DNA from: Struthidea cinerea
Taxonomy: Eukaryota > Chordata > Aves > Passeriformes > Corcoracidae
DNA: 64,000 nucleotides
Direction of reading: 5' to 3'
Assembly: GCA_013397865.1 (NCBI GenBank)
Contig: VZTI01004543.1
Location: forward strand, 186,001 to 250,000
The first letter of the stretch is position 1. Each line of letters opens with the position of its first letter. Positions 13,839-25,600 of this stretch are shown here, piece by piece. The notes below the pieces were generated by a model that was given only the letters and a program-made list of their open reading frames with translations, ran no database searches and was not told the origin of the DNA. Both the position numbers and the translations under genes were made by a program.

Positions 13839-16529
13839 GGAGATTTGCACAGGGAAACTCCAAACCTTCCCACTGGGTGCCTGATGTATGGCCAACAAGG
13901 GATGGAGATGCAGCAGCTTCAGACTGTGAGTTTGAGCCCAAATTCACCCCCCAACCCCTAAGATGAGGCAGAGGATTAACAGATATGTGTGTGTATTTTC
14001 CCCCAACATTGAGATGTTGTTATTGTGTTAATGAAGATTTTGGAGCTTTTTGTGATGTCCCACAAAAAGCCCATGAAGATATTAGTTCCTCCTTGTGCTG
14101 ATCTTACCTCCAGCTGCTGAAAGTAAGGAATGAAAAACAACCCTCAGGGCTGAAAACGTCTCTGAACGGGACTCTGGGTGGGCCTCAGAGTGCTGGACAT
14201 CTTTCAGAGCTTGGGGACAAGGAAAGGGTAAAGCATCCAGGAGTGATGTTTCCTTTTCACGTAGGAAAATAGGAATGTCCCTGTGTCCCTGTGCTGGCAG
14301 GAGTGTGAAGAGCAGACACATCTTCCCCACTGAGGAATGTCCCTGTCCCCATGTCTGTGTGCTGGCACGAGCTCCCACCCACCTGAGGGATGCAAAAGAG
14401 AGATGATTTCCTGCTGATGCAGCTGTTTCCTCTGGAAATGCAGGTTGGCTGAGTGGTGCCTTTGGGATTTCTTATTAGGTTTTTCCTGTCTTAATTCTGT
14501 GCAAGGAGTTGTACAAGCAGCCATGGGTTTGTTCCCACTGATTTTTCCAAGCTGACCACAGCTGAAGTGTTTGCCCCAGCCCAACAACCCGCAGAGGGGC
14601 AAAGGACCAGCACTGGTTCTGCTGCAGCCCATCCCACAGCACAGATGGTCCCATAATTGCTACTTGCTTTCCCATCCTGACTTTCTGGGACATGTGTTTT
14701 GTATTGCGATCCCCTCAGCCTCCCTAGTTTTGTGAATCACACTTCATAAAAGAATGGCTACCTTGGGAACACAAGGCAGGACATTTATCCTTCCTTGTGC
14801 ATGCGAGTTTTTCACTCCCTGCCATGGCCCAGCTCATAAAGAAGAGTCCTTGCTTTTAATCCTGATTTTGCAATGTACTGAAGCACACACATTCACCTCC
14901 ATCCACCGTAACACTCAGGGATGTTCTTAACTCTTAGTCCTGTGATTCTCTGCTTTAATTTAATCCAGTCTCATTTCCTGACCGTGCTGGTCCCCACTGA
15001 GCTATTCTCATTGTCCCTCTGTTTTTCCCCTCCGTCAATAAATTACATGTATTATATTTATTATATGTTCCTTACTAAAGCACTTAACAATGTTAAGCTG
15101 AGAGGTGAAATAAGAAATAGAACACGGCAATCCCCTTTCGTTTGCTGAACTTCCTTGGCACCGCTGCTTCTTAGCCAATATCGGATATAAACAGCATGAA
15201 CTTTTCTAAAACTAAAGTAAATTAAAATAAATGAGAAATCAAACCTTCGTAGCAGTAACAGCACCAAAAAGTTGCAGATGATTCCCTGAGACACAAATAC
15301 AGTAATTTGGATTTTTCCAGGTAGGTAATGAGATCCTGTATGACACCTCTGTGCTGGCAGAGCCCTCTCCTCCAGCCTGAATCCCTCCTGGCTTCTTCTG
15401 ATGGAAAAAGGGGAATATTTCACCCAGCTAAAAACGAGCAAATGCTGATGTTTAAACAGAAATCTCAGAGGAAGCTGCCTGTGTAACCACAGCTGGTTTG
15501 CTGCAGACCTGAACACTCACAGACAATTTGCTTTTTTGGTGTAATGGAATTCCAAGTCAGTCCATGGAGCTCCACCAGGGATTCATTTGGCCTTTTGCAG
15601 TTACTGGTTAACCCTGGAAGGGGGAAGGAAAGGAGGGGACCACCAAAACCCATCTCTTTGCCGGCAAGCTAGTGCAGCACCAGCACCTTTTCTGCAGAGA
15701 CCTCAGAAGGGATGGGATCACACAGCTGGATTTGGGGATGTTTCTTGGTGGGGGAGATGACTGGAAAAGGCAGGATCCCCATGGGATGCAGCTGAGATGT
15801 GCTGAATTAAAGACTTTTTAACCCAGCCCTGTCACTGCAGCCAGACAGGGACCACATAAAGACCCAAGGATGGGTTTATCCCCATCTGCAGCCACAACGC
15901 TGTTTGGAAAGGTGGGGCTGGCCATCCTCCCCCTCACAGATGTGCTGGGCTCTTCTCTGCAGCCAAGTCCTTCCCTGAGGCCCGGCCGAGGAACCAGTCG
16001 GTGCAGGATCCTCCACACTGCTGCTCTTAGTGTGCAAGCTTACTCGGATTAGGGCTGTTGCTTAAGCTTCCATGCCTATTTGCAAGATGCTGGTGGAATG
16101 GGAGCTTTCCATCAGTTTGTGGCTGTGCAGAAAGCTCTGGTGTTCCCAGGGATGCACTGCCTCCCCATTTGGATTAAAAAGAGGTGAGGCCAGCCTCCTG
16201 CCAGCATGGCCACCGGAGCTGCAGGTTCCCTTTCTCTGTGCTTGCAGCACTGCTGGGGGATTTTTCCTCTTGGATTTCCTGTGACTTTTTAAAACTCGCC
16301 ACAGTTGTTCCTGAAGGTCAGAGAGCTCTGAGTGTGCTCTGGGGTATGCAGGGCAAACACCCTTCTCCCAGCCTGACCCGCAGTGAGATGCTGGGGCTCT
16401 TCCCCATTCTCCTGTGGGACAAATAAAGTTTTACTCCTGACACTCAGAGTCAGAAAATGCTTTTCCCTGTTTTGCCTGTGTTAACGGTGAAATCCTCTTT
16501 TTCCTTCTTTCCCTTTCGTGCTGGCTCAG
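13839..16529. other. Intergenic sequence, nothing firm
   Basis: Scattered splice-like signals are present, for example an acceptor before about 15,960 and a donor AG|GTGAGG near 16,184. None joins with matching phase into a convincing coding structure. No repeat family is recognised. Confidence 0.4.
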
Positions 16530-16658
16530 CTGTGTGTGCCTATCCCACCCCAGTACCTGGAGGTGAGGGATGCAGTGAGGGACAATCCCTTAATCCCTGC
16601 TGGTTCCTGGCCCAGCTTCCCCACAGCCACGGGGCTTTACAACCCCTTTTACCAACAG
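16530..16658 (+). CDS. Candidate internal exon of an unrecognised gene
   Basis: This 129 nt segment has a strong acceptor: a long CT tract ending GCTGGCTCAG. It has a usable donor, CAACAG|GTACAA. It is open for exactly 43 codons in phase 0. The peptide (PIPPQYLEVRDAVRDNPLIP, later TATGLYNPFYQQ) has the composition of a real protein, and the flavour of small ciliary or sperm microtubule-inner proteins. I do not recognise the family. If it is real, it may join to 17,283-17,348. No upstream exons were identified with confidence, and an AATAAA at 16,422-16,427 sits just upstream. Human IVD and BAHD1 are neighbours with no gene between them that I know of. It could be a bird-retained gene, an alternative exon, or chance. 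Confidence 0.35.
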
Positions 16659-17282
16659 GTACAACCTCAGCAAGGTGCTGCCACAGCCCAAACTGAGAGC
16701 TGAGGACAAAGATCCTTGTCATGCTGCTGTTCAGGCAGTCTATAGCCCCAGATGTTATCCCTTTCCCAAAAAACAGGCCAGAATTTGGGGTAGGAAGACC
16801 TCATGTCGGGGCTTTGGGGGTTTGTTTTTCCCAGTTAATAAGGGGAGAAAAAGCCCAAATGCTGCATCTCAGCTGTGCCGCCGCCTGACAAGAGGCTGGA
16901 GCCCGGCAGACACACAGACATATTGTTCTGGAATCAGCAATTAGCTTCCCATTTTTCCCCCTCATCCCTCTGAGAAAGGGACGAGGAAAGGCCCCACTTC
17001 AGAATAAATTAGTTTCTCAAAAGAGAGGGAGCTCTGCAGATGGCTCCGTTGTGCTTCCCACTCTTGTGCAGCTCTAGAGCACACAGTTCCCCATCCTCAA
17101 CCTGTCCATTGTCCAGATGTTCTCCTATTCCAAACACCTGGAAGAGGGAAGGTGGCCTCACCTCCACTTTCCCCAAAAAGCAGCTGTTAAATTATACTTG
17201 TCATCAAACTTCAGCATGAATTTTGCCCAAGTGTTTCCCTCTAGAGCACTGTGACACTGTGGGTTTACTGCTTATGTTGCAG

Positions 17283-17348
17283 GTTGGTTTCGGAACTTCA
17301 GAATTCCCAGATTCTTCACTTTTCTGCTCCAAATATCACTCTGTTTAG
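17283..17348 (+). CDS. Candidate terminal exon of the same unrecognised gene
   Basis: After a good acceptor (TGTTGCAG) there are 21 open codons (VGFGTSEFPDSS...YHSV) and a TAG at 17,346-17,348, in phase 0. That is the phase in which the candidate exon at 16,530-16,658 ends. An AATAAA lies at 17,508-17,513, about 160 bases after the stop, and could serve as its poly(A) signal. The support is only splice-site quality, phase and composition. Confidence 0.25.
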   Translation, partial: VGFGTSEFPDSSLFCSKYHSV

Positions 17349-17706
17349 CTATGGGAGTCTGAGGTGGTAGATTTTAGAAGCCACTTGAACATATCTAACA
17401 ACTGGAGTAAGTGTGCTCTGTGTAACACCAAAATTGAACTCCCTCTGATCTGAGAGTGCTGTGGTTTCCCTCCTGTTCCTGTGGCTCACAGCAGAGGGAA
17501 GAACTCCAATAAAATACCATTTTTAGGGAACAATTTGGCAGCACTATGAGCTGCCTTTGCTTTTCAGGTGGGGAGCAGCTCTGGTCTGAGCAGACAGAAA
17601 CTTTGTGCTTGTGGAGTGGCTCTTGGTGGCATCCATCTGCATTAAATGGAGCCTGAAAAGGTCTCATCCAAAGGTTGCATTTCCAAAGGGCAGCAGTGAA
17701 ATGGGA

Positions 17707-17765
17707 TAATCACAGAATATCCTGAAGTGGAAGGGACACACAAGGATCATCCAAGTCCAACTCGT
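17707..17765 (-). repeat. CR1 LINE 3' fragment, short and degraded
   Basis: Antisense CR1-like sequence: ATCACAGAATATCCTGAAGT, then GGAAGGGACACACAAGGATC and CAAGTCCAACTC. Confidence 0.7.
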
Positions 17766-18189
17766 AAACAATATCAGAGAGTTTTTAAGGAGAGTTGTCC
17801 TACTGCACTGTGAGGGCTTCCAGGGGTGTAGCTGTTAAGGTTACTTATTTTTCCCTGCTCCATCACCAACGACTGGTATTTGTTTCAGGAATCAGTGTCT
17901 CCAAAAGGCTGAATTTCCCCTCAATCTTCTCCTGTGTAACATCTGGATCCTGCAACAATCATACCACTGCTTGATCCTGCTCTTGTTTGCAAGATCCCTG
18001 TGGACCACTGGAACAAAGCAGGAAGTATTTCAGACTCTTAGGTCTCCTGCAGTTTAGTTGAATTTCAAGCAAACTATCAGGGTCTCACCCCCATTGTGTG
18101 TTTATTTATCTCCTGGAGCCCCATGGGTTGCTTGTTCCATGTGCCAGGTCCTTCCCAGCAGTTTCCCAAGTTTAAAAGAAATACAACAA

Positions 18190-18369
18190 ATTTGGTACTG
18201 GAACAGGCTCCCCAGGGAAGTGGTCACAGCTCCAAGCCTGCGAGAGAGCTCAAGAAATGTTTGGACAATGCTCTCAGGCACATAGTGGGATTTTGGGGCT
18301 GTCGTGTGCAGGACTAGGAGTGGGGCTCGATTCCTGTGGATCCAACTCAGCAGATTCCATGATTCTATG
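18190..18369 (+). repeat. CR1 LINE 3' fragment
   Basis: Sense CR1: GGAACAGGCTCCCCAGGGAA, then CTCAGGCACATAGTGGGATT, CAACTCAGCAGATTCCATG and the terminal ATTCTATG. It belongs to a different CR1 subfamily from the copies with CCATGGGCAGGGACACC. Confidence 0.88.
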
Positions 18370-19052
18370 GAAAAACCCCGTTCTGCAACTGATGTAGAGG
18401 CTTCAGCGATGGGGACTGTGGTACTGCTAAAGATACTGATCAAATCACTTCCGAGGCTTGTTGGGTCTGCTTTAGGGCTTTAAACTCATTTTTTTTAGGA
18501 AAATATGGAGTTTTCCATATTTTCCATTGCTGCCATGTCTTACCTGTTGGTGAGACCAATGGAAGCCATGGACACCTGAGTGTTCCAGTGAGGACAGGTT
18601 CTATGAGGAAGCTCTGGGACACCTGAGAATTCCCTGTTGGCCTTTTCCCCCCCTAAAATGCAACGGGATATTCCCCTGGTGCTGACTCACAGGGCTGCTA
18701 AGGGACAGTCACCACATAGGGGCTGTCCGTGGCCCTTCCAGTGCCCATCTCGGGGTGGGAATGATGGGCGCTCAAACTCGCTCTGCCTTGTGCCTCTCCT
18801 CCCTGGCAGCACTCAGCGGAGCTCCCGCCGGACCCCTGGGACTTGCAACTTTCCCAGAGTTTGGATGCAGGGCTCAGTTTAAGTGTGACTGGCCCCGGGA
18901 TGTGCTGGGCACACCCGAGAGGTGTGAGGGCGTCCCGGGCGCCTCTGAGGGACCCACGGGGGGATCCCTGACAGGCGCGCGGGGCCGCCTCACGCCCCCG
19001 TCCTGTGAGGGAATCGCGGCCATCGGGGGCGCCCCCGGTGCCCCGGCGGGGC

Positions 19053-19088
19053 GGTTATCCCGGTTTTCCCGGTTATCCCGGTTATTCC
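19053..19088. repeat. 9-bp tandem repeat, four units
   Basis: The unit GGTTATCCC occurs four times in a row with one- or two-base changes: GGTTATCCC, GGTTTTCCC, GGTTATCCC, GGTTATTCC. It lies in the CpG island 56 bases before the run of N. Confidence 0.9.
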
Positions 19089-19144
19089 GCGCCACGGGCC
19101 GGGGGGTAGCAGCGTGGGGGGCTCCGTGAGGGGAGTGGGGGGGC

Positions 19145-19772
19145 NNNNNNNNNNNNNNNNNNNNNNNNNNNNNNNNNNNNNNNNNNNNNNNNNNNNNNNN
19201 NNNNNNNNNNNNNNNNNNNNNNNNNNNNNNNNNNNNNNNNNNNNNNNNNNNNNNNNNNNNNNNNNNNNNNNNNNNNNNNNNNNNNNNNNNNNNNNNNNNN
19301 NNNNNNNNNNNNNNNNNNNNNNNNNNNNNNNNNNNNNNNNNNNNNNNNNNNNNNNNNNNNNNNNNNNNNNNNNNNNNNNNNNNNNNNNNNNNNNNNNNNN
19401 NNNNNNNNNNNNNNNNNNNNNNNNNNNNNNNNNNNNNNNNNNNNNNNNNNNNNNNNNNNNNNNNNNNNNNNNNNNNNNNNNNNNNNNNNNNNNNNNNNNN
19501 NNNNNNNNNNNNNNNNNNNNNNNNNNNNNNNNNNNNNNNNNNNNNNNNNNNNNNNNNNNNNNNNNNNNNNNNNNNNNNNNNNNNNNNNNNNNNNNNNNNN
19601 NNNNNNNNNNNNNNNNNNNNNNNNNNNNNNNNNNNNNNNNNNNNNNNNNNNNNNNNNNNNNNNNNNNNNNNNNNNNNNNNNNNNNNNNNNNNNNNNNNNN
19701 NNNNNNNNNNNNNNNNNNNNNNNNNNNNNNNNNNNNNNNNNNNNNNNNNNNNNNNNNNNNNNNNNNNNNNNN
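19145..19772. other. Assembly gap (628 N)
   Basis: This is an unresolved run of N inside the CpG island. Open frames drawn across it are meaningless. The gap probably reflects very high GC content and repeats. Confidence 0.99.
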
Positions 19773-21625
19773 CGCCGTTACCCCGCGCGGTCCCACCGGT
19801 GCGAGGCCGGATCGGCCCCGCCGAACCCCCTCGGGCTCCTCCGCCCCGGCCGCTCGGGCGGCACAAAGGCGGCGGGGCCGGGCCGGGGGGCCCGGGGGAG
19901 TTGCGGGGCTCGTGGCCCCGGGGGGCTCCTTGCCCCAGGGGCTGCTCGCCTCCGTATCACCGGATCGGGGGCGATTCCCAGGGAAAGCCGCCGCTGTCCT
20001 CGGCCGCTCTGGATCTCGGAGCTGAACCGGCGCTGCCTGGCCGGGAGTTGGCACAGGACGGGCTGGCTGGGGCTTGGTGTTTTGGGGCTCCCCACGCCCG
20101 AACGGGGCGATGAGCCCCTCCCTTGAGGGTTGAGCGCTGAGTCCGTCGAGTTCCCGGTGGTTTGCAGGATGTGATGCCGGGCGGGCTGTGAGCCCCGTGT
20201 CCCTGTCAGGCAGGTGCCATCGAGCCTCTTTGGGGGACAGCAGAGCAGTTTTCATTTCCATCGTGATTTTTCCCACTTGCCGTGCGCTCCCCGTGGCTCT
20301 GGACATCTCTTCTTTCCTGCCGGCTGCTCCGGTGGCCGACGGCTTGTTTCCTCTTCTCCTTTTGTGTAGCGGTGGCTCCTAATGGAGGCAGCTCCGCTGG
20401 CTCCCTCTTTTCCAGCTGCTTCTACGAGGCGCAGGAGCCAGCACATGTGACTGGGCAGATCTCGGGAAGACTAGCAAGTGCTCCCCGGGCTCCTGCTCGA
20501 CAGCCAGCCCCAACACGGGGATACCCACACCCCGATGTCCCTTTCCCTGCCCCGGCACAGAGAGGCACAGGACCCCCCTCTCTTTCACAAGAGCAGCCGT
20601 GAAAACTTAAAAAATACGAGCATTTGGGATCTATTCTGTTTGCCTCTCCCCCTCCCCTCTCTCTTTCCACGAAATGCTTATCTGAAAGAGGTTCTGGTTG
20701 TGTTTTGTTTTAAAGAATCCAGCTGCCCCTCGTGCTCGCTCTCCATCTGAAGTCATCATTGTCAGGAGCAGGCGAACCTCAAAGCGAGAGGCTTTGCCGG
20801 GCTTTTGCTCGCCTGGTTAATTGATCTGTCCATCAGTTTGCCACAATTAGCGAGTGCTTGCTCCACGCTGAGGGGCTCTGTGGTGTTCTGGGGGGCTCGA
20901 GGTTTTACTTTAAAGCTTCTGGTCCTCGTGGTTGTGAGAAAGAGTGACACGAGCTGCGTGATAGACTGATGCTTTTGAAATCTTAATGTGATTTAAATAC
21001 CAGCACGCTGCTGATCGCTTTAGCAGAAATATCCTGCTCACATATTCATCCCGAGCCATCCTTCACGTTTGTCATGTCCTGGCTACCTGAATCGTTCCCG
21101 AGCTTCAGCTGGAACTGTCTAAATGTTTGCTGGCGATCGGAAATCTTGTGTTAGTGTGATTTACCAGGACGTTTTGGATTTAAACGTTGATTTCTGTTTG
21201 TTTTCCTCATGAACTCAGTGCAGCATTTCCAACTGCTTTCCAGCTGCTCTTCTCAAGCAGAGCAGGGAAGTGTAGCACTACTGATAGGTGTAAAATCAGC
21301 TGGAAAATGCCAAACCTGCGGGGGGAAATAATTCCGTGAACTTTGTGCGAATGGATCCTTTCTGGATGCTTTGTTTGCTGGGGGGTGATGGTGACAGTTG
21401 CACAGAACAATAAAATGCAACTTAGAAATGTGGGGTTTGGGGGAAAAATAGTCACACCCTTGTGTCTTGAGGCAGAAGTGTTATTTTGGAGGCCACTGAC
21501 GTGTTCTCATCCAACTGAATCATTCAGTTAAATGTCGGTGCTCTGTCCTTCTTGCCAGTTGGTCTGCATCACCTTTCTGTCACCACTCTGGAAGCCTTAG
21601 AGTTTCTTTGGCTTTTTAACCAATA

Positions 21626-21825
21626 TCACAGGACAGTTAGGGTTGGAAGGGCCTCTGGAGACCATCCCCACCTAGAGCAGGTGACACAGAAATGCATCCA
21701 GGTGGGTTTGGAATGTCTCCAGAGAGGGAGATAGCGTGAGCATCCTGTTCCAGTGCTCTGCCACCCTCAGTGGAAAGTTCTTCCTCCTGTTGAGGTGGAA
21801 CTTGTTGTGTTTTAGGTGATGCAGG
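21626..21825 (-). repeat. CR1 LINE 3' fragment
   Basis: Antisense CR1: TCACAGGACAGTTAGGGTTG, then GGGCCTCTGGAGACCATCCC, CTGTTCCAGTGCTCTGCCAC and GTTCTTCCTCCTGTTGAGGT. Confidence 0.9.
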
Positions 21826-22224
21826 TTAATTTAGTTTGCTGTGGTGGTGTTAATCGCTGTTGCGTGACTCGGAGACTCTGTGGGACACGTGTGCTGGTCC
21901 AGTCTGTGGAGATCCGATTTAGGGAGCACCTGGCCATGATTTGGGGGGAAATCCACCCTTCAGCAAAAGCTTTTCTAATGCTGCTGCAGCACTGAAAATA
22001 AGCCCTTAGCAGCAAATCTGTCCAAAGTAAACAATTGAAAAATAATTAGGAATGGTAGGCAAAGGCACGCTCACTGCTTGGCATCATGTTCAGATCACAA
22101 GCAAATGAATGAATGATGAGATCTGGCTCTGCAAAAACAGGAAGGTGTGCTCAGATGTGCAAATATCACATCCAAAAGGAGCTGTGTGGGGGTTTTTTTG
22201 CCCCATCTCCCAGTTAGTTGTCCC

Positions 22225-22442
22225 CATTTGGACATCAGGAGGGATATCTTCATGTAAAGAGTTGTCAAGCATCAGAAGGGGCTGCCTGGGGGGGTGGTGG
22301 AGTGCCCCTCCCTGCAGGTGTTCAAGGAAGGACTGGATGTGGCACTCGGTGCTCTGGGCTGGGTGACAAGGTGGTGGTTGGTCACAGGTTGGACTCGATG
22401 ATCTCGGAGGTCTTTTCCAAGCTCTCATTGATTCTGGGATCT
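22225..22442 (+). repeat. CR1 LINE 3' fragment
   Basis: Sense CR1: GGGATATCTTCATGTAAAGA, then CCCTCCCTGCAGGTGTTCAA, GGTTGGACTCGATGATCTCG and a GATTCTGGGATC end. Confidence 0.93.
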
Positions 22443-22447
22443 CAGTT

Positions 22448-22608
22448 AACCACGGGGATACACCTTGTGGAAGCAGCAGTGGCGGAACACCCCCGGCGTC
22501 GCAGCCAACCAGCCGAACTAAGTCACAACTGTTGTGTTGGTACTAATAAATGAAGCAACATTTCAAATGACTGGGAAATACAAAAAAAAAAAAAATTTAA
22601 AAAGAAGG

Positions 22609-22645
<37 letters not shown>

Positions 22646-22647
22646 AC
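22448..22647 (+). mobile_element. Possible short poly(A)-tailed retrocopy
   Basis: An AATAAA at 22,545-22,550 is followed 31 bases later by an A-rich tract (22,582-22,643). This is the layout of a polyadenylated mRNA end copied into the genome. The 6 bp AACCAC occurs at 22,448-22,453 and again at 22,642-22,647 after the tail, which could be a short target duplication. The 130 bases of body show no recognisable coding sequence. An A-rich microsatellite next to a chance AATAAA would look the same. A/T/G interruptions inside the tract suggest age. Confidence 0.3.
22582..22643. repeat. Poly(A) tract
   Basis: About 62 bases, nearly all A, with a short TTT and GAAGG interruption. CR1 elements do not end in poly(A), so such a tract is unusual in a bird intron. 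Confidence 0.95.
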
Positions 22648-25600
22648 ACCAAAAATAAGCAGCCCAAAGAAGTCATAAAGCTGAAAATAGCTTCAAACAT
22701 AAGCTGTGAGCTGGTAGGGGCTGGGGTGGCTGGGCTGTGACGGAGAGGGATGTGCTGCAATCCCAAGGGATTTCCCCATTTGAGGGCTCTGTCTGGCTTC
22801 CTCTCCTGCTTGAACTCACAAGGTATTTATGTGCCTGTTTCCAGCAGCTCATAGGTGAGCTGGTTGTATTCCCAGCTGCAGATTTGGGCTGTCTTGAGCT
22901 GTTCTCCAAGTGTGAAGGCTGGAAGACGTCACAGTTTTGGATGCAGACATTGTTTAAAGAGAAGAACAGGGGATGTTTTGTGGAGGATGCTCAGAAGGAA
23001 TTGTTCCTTGTGCTTCAGCATGAGGACTGGAGGCTTTGGGTCCTTCAGCAATGATCACAGCTGTCCAGCATGGCAGCTCCTCTTTTATTGGGACCAAAGA
23101 CATGGATTTAATGGCAGAAAATATTCAAATTCATGGCCAGATTGTTGCTCTGAGTGAATGAGTTACCTGTAAGAAGACCATCATGATTTAACTCTCTATG
23201 CTTTCACACTTGTACTGGCACCTGATACCTTGAAATGGGGAAAACACACTTAAATTTAAAACTACTGGGTTTATTTCTTAAAAGACAGAAAGAAATGAGA
23301 TTGTCCAGTTATTGCCCAGATTTGCTATTTTAGCAGGGGCCTTTATTATAAATAAAGTAGAATAAAGTAGAGTCACAGTAATATTTCACGTGAATAAAAA
23401 AAACCCTTCTGTTAGAAGAACAAGACACCGGAAAACTTTATCATGCAATGAAGTGAAATGAGGGACTGAAGGTACTAAAAAGAGAAACCAAGTGTATCAT
23501 TAAGAAAAATAAATATAAATCGGATTTTAAATCAATTCATTTGGCCCCTGTTCTCTTGCCCTGTCAATACTTGTGCCACTGGAGTTCGATTGATCTGTTC
23601 CATGTTATTTTTTTCTCTGGCCATATGGGTGAAACCTTTATGAAATCAGAGTATGGAGAGCTGTCAGGATATAAGAAGTGCAGTCAGCTGAGGGAACTGA
23701 ACCTGAACCTCTTTGTGGAATCTCTGGTCTCTCAAAATTACAATTATATAATTTCCAAAGAATAATTTGAGTTAAATCATAGTGGAAGCCCCTCAGTGGG
23801 GATGGCAGTGATGCTCTGCTTCTGGAGAAAAGTAGCTGAAAATGAGTATGGCTGCTCTGGAGGAGCAGTTGTTTTCCCTTCAATCTGCTGATTATTGATA
23901 TACATTAAATTTCAGGACATCTTCCATAGAGGGTGGGTGGTTATTAACTCCACATGGGTCAAAAATAATTCAAGGGACACTGTTGATTTTGGCCTGATTT
24001 GTGAGTGATGCTCACATTTGGCAGTGCTGGGTTCTTGCTGCTTGGTGATGGGCAAACGCATGAATGTGTCTTTCTTTAAATTAAAAAATGTGGGAATGAG
24101 CGGTGTAACACCCTGCGAGCCTGGTGGCACCGGGCAGTCCCCCCTGGGGTCTGAGCCGTGCCGGTAGCGTGCAGCTAAATAAACACTATTAAATGGGGAG
24201 GGAATGTGTGTCACTCCCCGGGAGCACGGCGTGCTCAGGGCCGTGCCGCTGCGCTTTTCCCACGTGGCACGGCCGGGAATGCCGCTTTTATCACCTCTTT
24301 TAGAAGCTCTGACTTAGATCAGAGGTGCATTTTCGGTAGAGAGGTCTGGCCGGACCTTGTCTGAGGGCTGTTTGGAATCCCTCGGTTTGTCGTTCCCCTT
24401 CCTTCGCCGTTTAAAATTCCCAGTGCTTTTGGAGACTGGCAGCACGGGATTTGAGGGGTGCTTGCTGTCACACGTGCAGCCGGGCAGCGTGACAGGAGTC
24501 TGGTGGCATCGGCAAGGGTGTCAGCTCATCCCATGGGATGGCACAGCCGGCACGGTGGTGCTGGGAGCAGGGAGCCTTTGGGATCCATGTGCCTTGTGGC
24601 TCCCTCCTTCCCCTGCCCAGAGAAGGGGGATGCAGCCCAGGTGGGATTTTTCTCCCGCTGTATTCCCTGGGCACTGCCCTGTTGTGGATGGAAGCGCTCC
24701 GGGAAAAGGCACGTGGAGCGGGTTGGATTTGTGGTAAATGTGTGGTGCTCAGGAATAAGATGATGCTTGGGCTCCGAGCTGCCGGGTGCTGCATTCCTCG
24801 TGTCCCAGTTCTCCTAAACAAAGGTATGACTAAAGAAAATGATGATTTGTAGGTTTTCCCCCTTTGTAAGGCACATCACAGGAGCGCTCACTGGCACCCA
24901 TTGTTCTTCCAGCAGTTTTTGAAGGGCTTTCTCACGCTCAGCTTTGAAACTCTGCAGCTCGGCAGCCTTGATTTTTCTTTTTTTTAAATGAAATATCTTT
25001 GCTTTTAGAGGCTGCCTGTATCTCAATATTTCAAATTGTTTACGAGGCTCTTAGAAATCAAAAGCAGGCGTTTTCCTCGCATTGATTGGAATAAAACTGC
25101 TTTGCTGGCAGCTGATTTTTCAGTGTCTGAATTACCATCCTTGAAATAAAATTCCAGTGCTAGGGAAGCATCGAGATCCCAGGCATTGCTTCCTACTTAC
25201 ACCGTGCCTGGCCTTCTATTGTTCCTGCCTGTGGCCTGTGGGAAGCACGGAAAATCGGGAGCTTCAGCCAGCCTTCCCGCAGCACGGCATTATCCGGTGC
25301 TCGTCTTCATTGTGTCTCCCGAGTGCCTGCGGAATACCTGGAATAGGCTTAAATCGACAGTGGAGGAGAGAAATGGGGAGTTCCGGGATGTGAGGAAAGG
25401 ATGGCTGAGCTGAGTTTTGGAGGCAGGAGGGAGCAGGCGCCGCGGGGAGCGCGGCCGAGCGGCTGCAGGCGGATGCTGCTGGAGCTGGGAGCACCCTCGC
25501 ATTCCCAGCCCTCGCATCCTCGCCGGGCAAGTCCGGTAAACTAACGAGCATCTGAACTGGAAATGGATCGAGGGCCACATCCCTGAAATGCCTTCGGGAG

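Larger units (their letters stand above)
18830..20130. promoter_or_regulatory. BAHD1: CpG island, likely BAHD1 promoter and first exon
   Basis: Both sides of the assembly gap are extremely GC-rich and dense in CpG, with Sp1-like GGGGCGG boxes, unlike anything else in the window. The island is the only strong one between IVD and BAHD1 and lies about 19 kb before the first coding exon. Human BAHD1 likewise has a non-coding first exon and a long first intron. The transcription start and the donor of exon 1 cannot be placed because the core is missing. Confidence 0.75.

Noticed and set aside
15930..16032. Possible exon ending PPHCCS and stop
   Set aside because: It has a good acceptor but no link in phase to other candidates and no poly(A) signal close by. 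Too weak to list.
18874..20306. Long open frames (303-438 codons) across the CpG island
   Set aside because: They are mostly translated N from the assembly gap, and the flanks are GC-rich promoter sequence.
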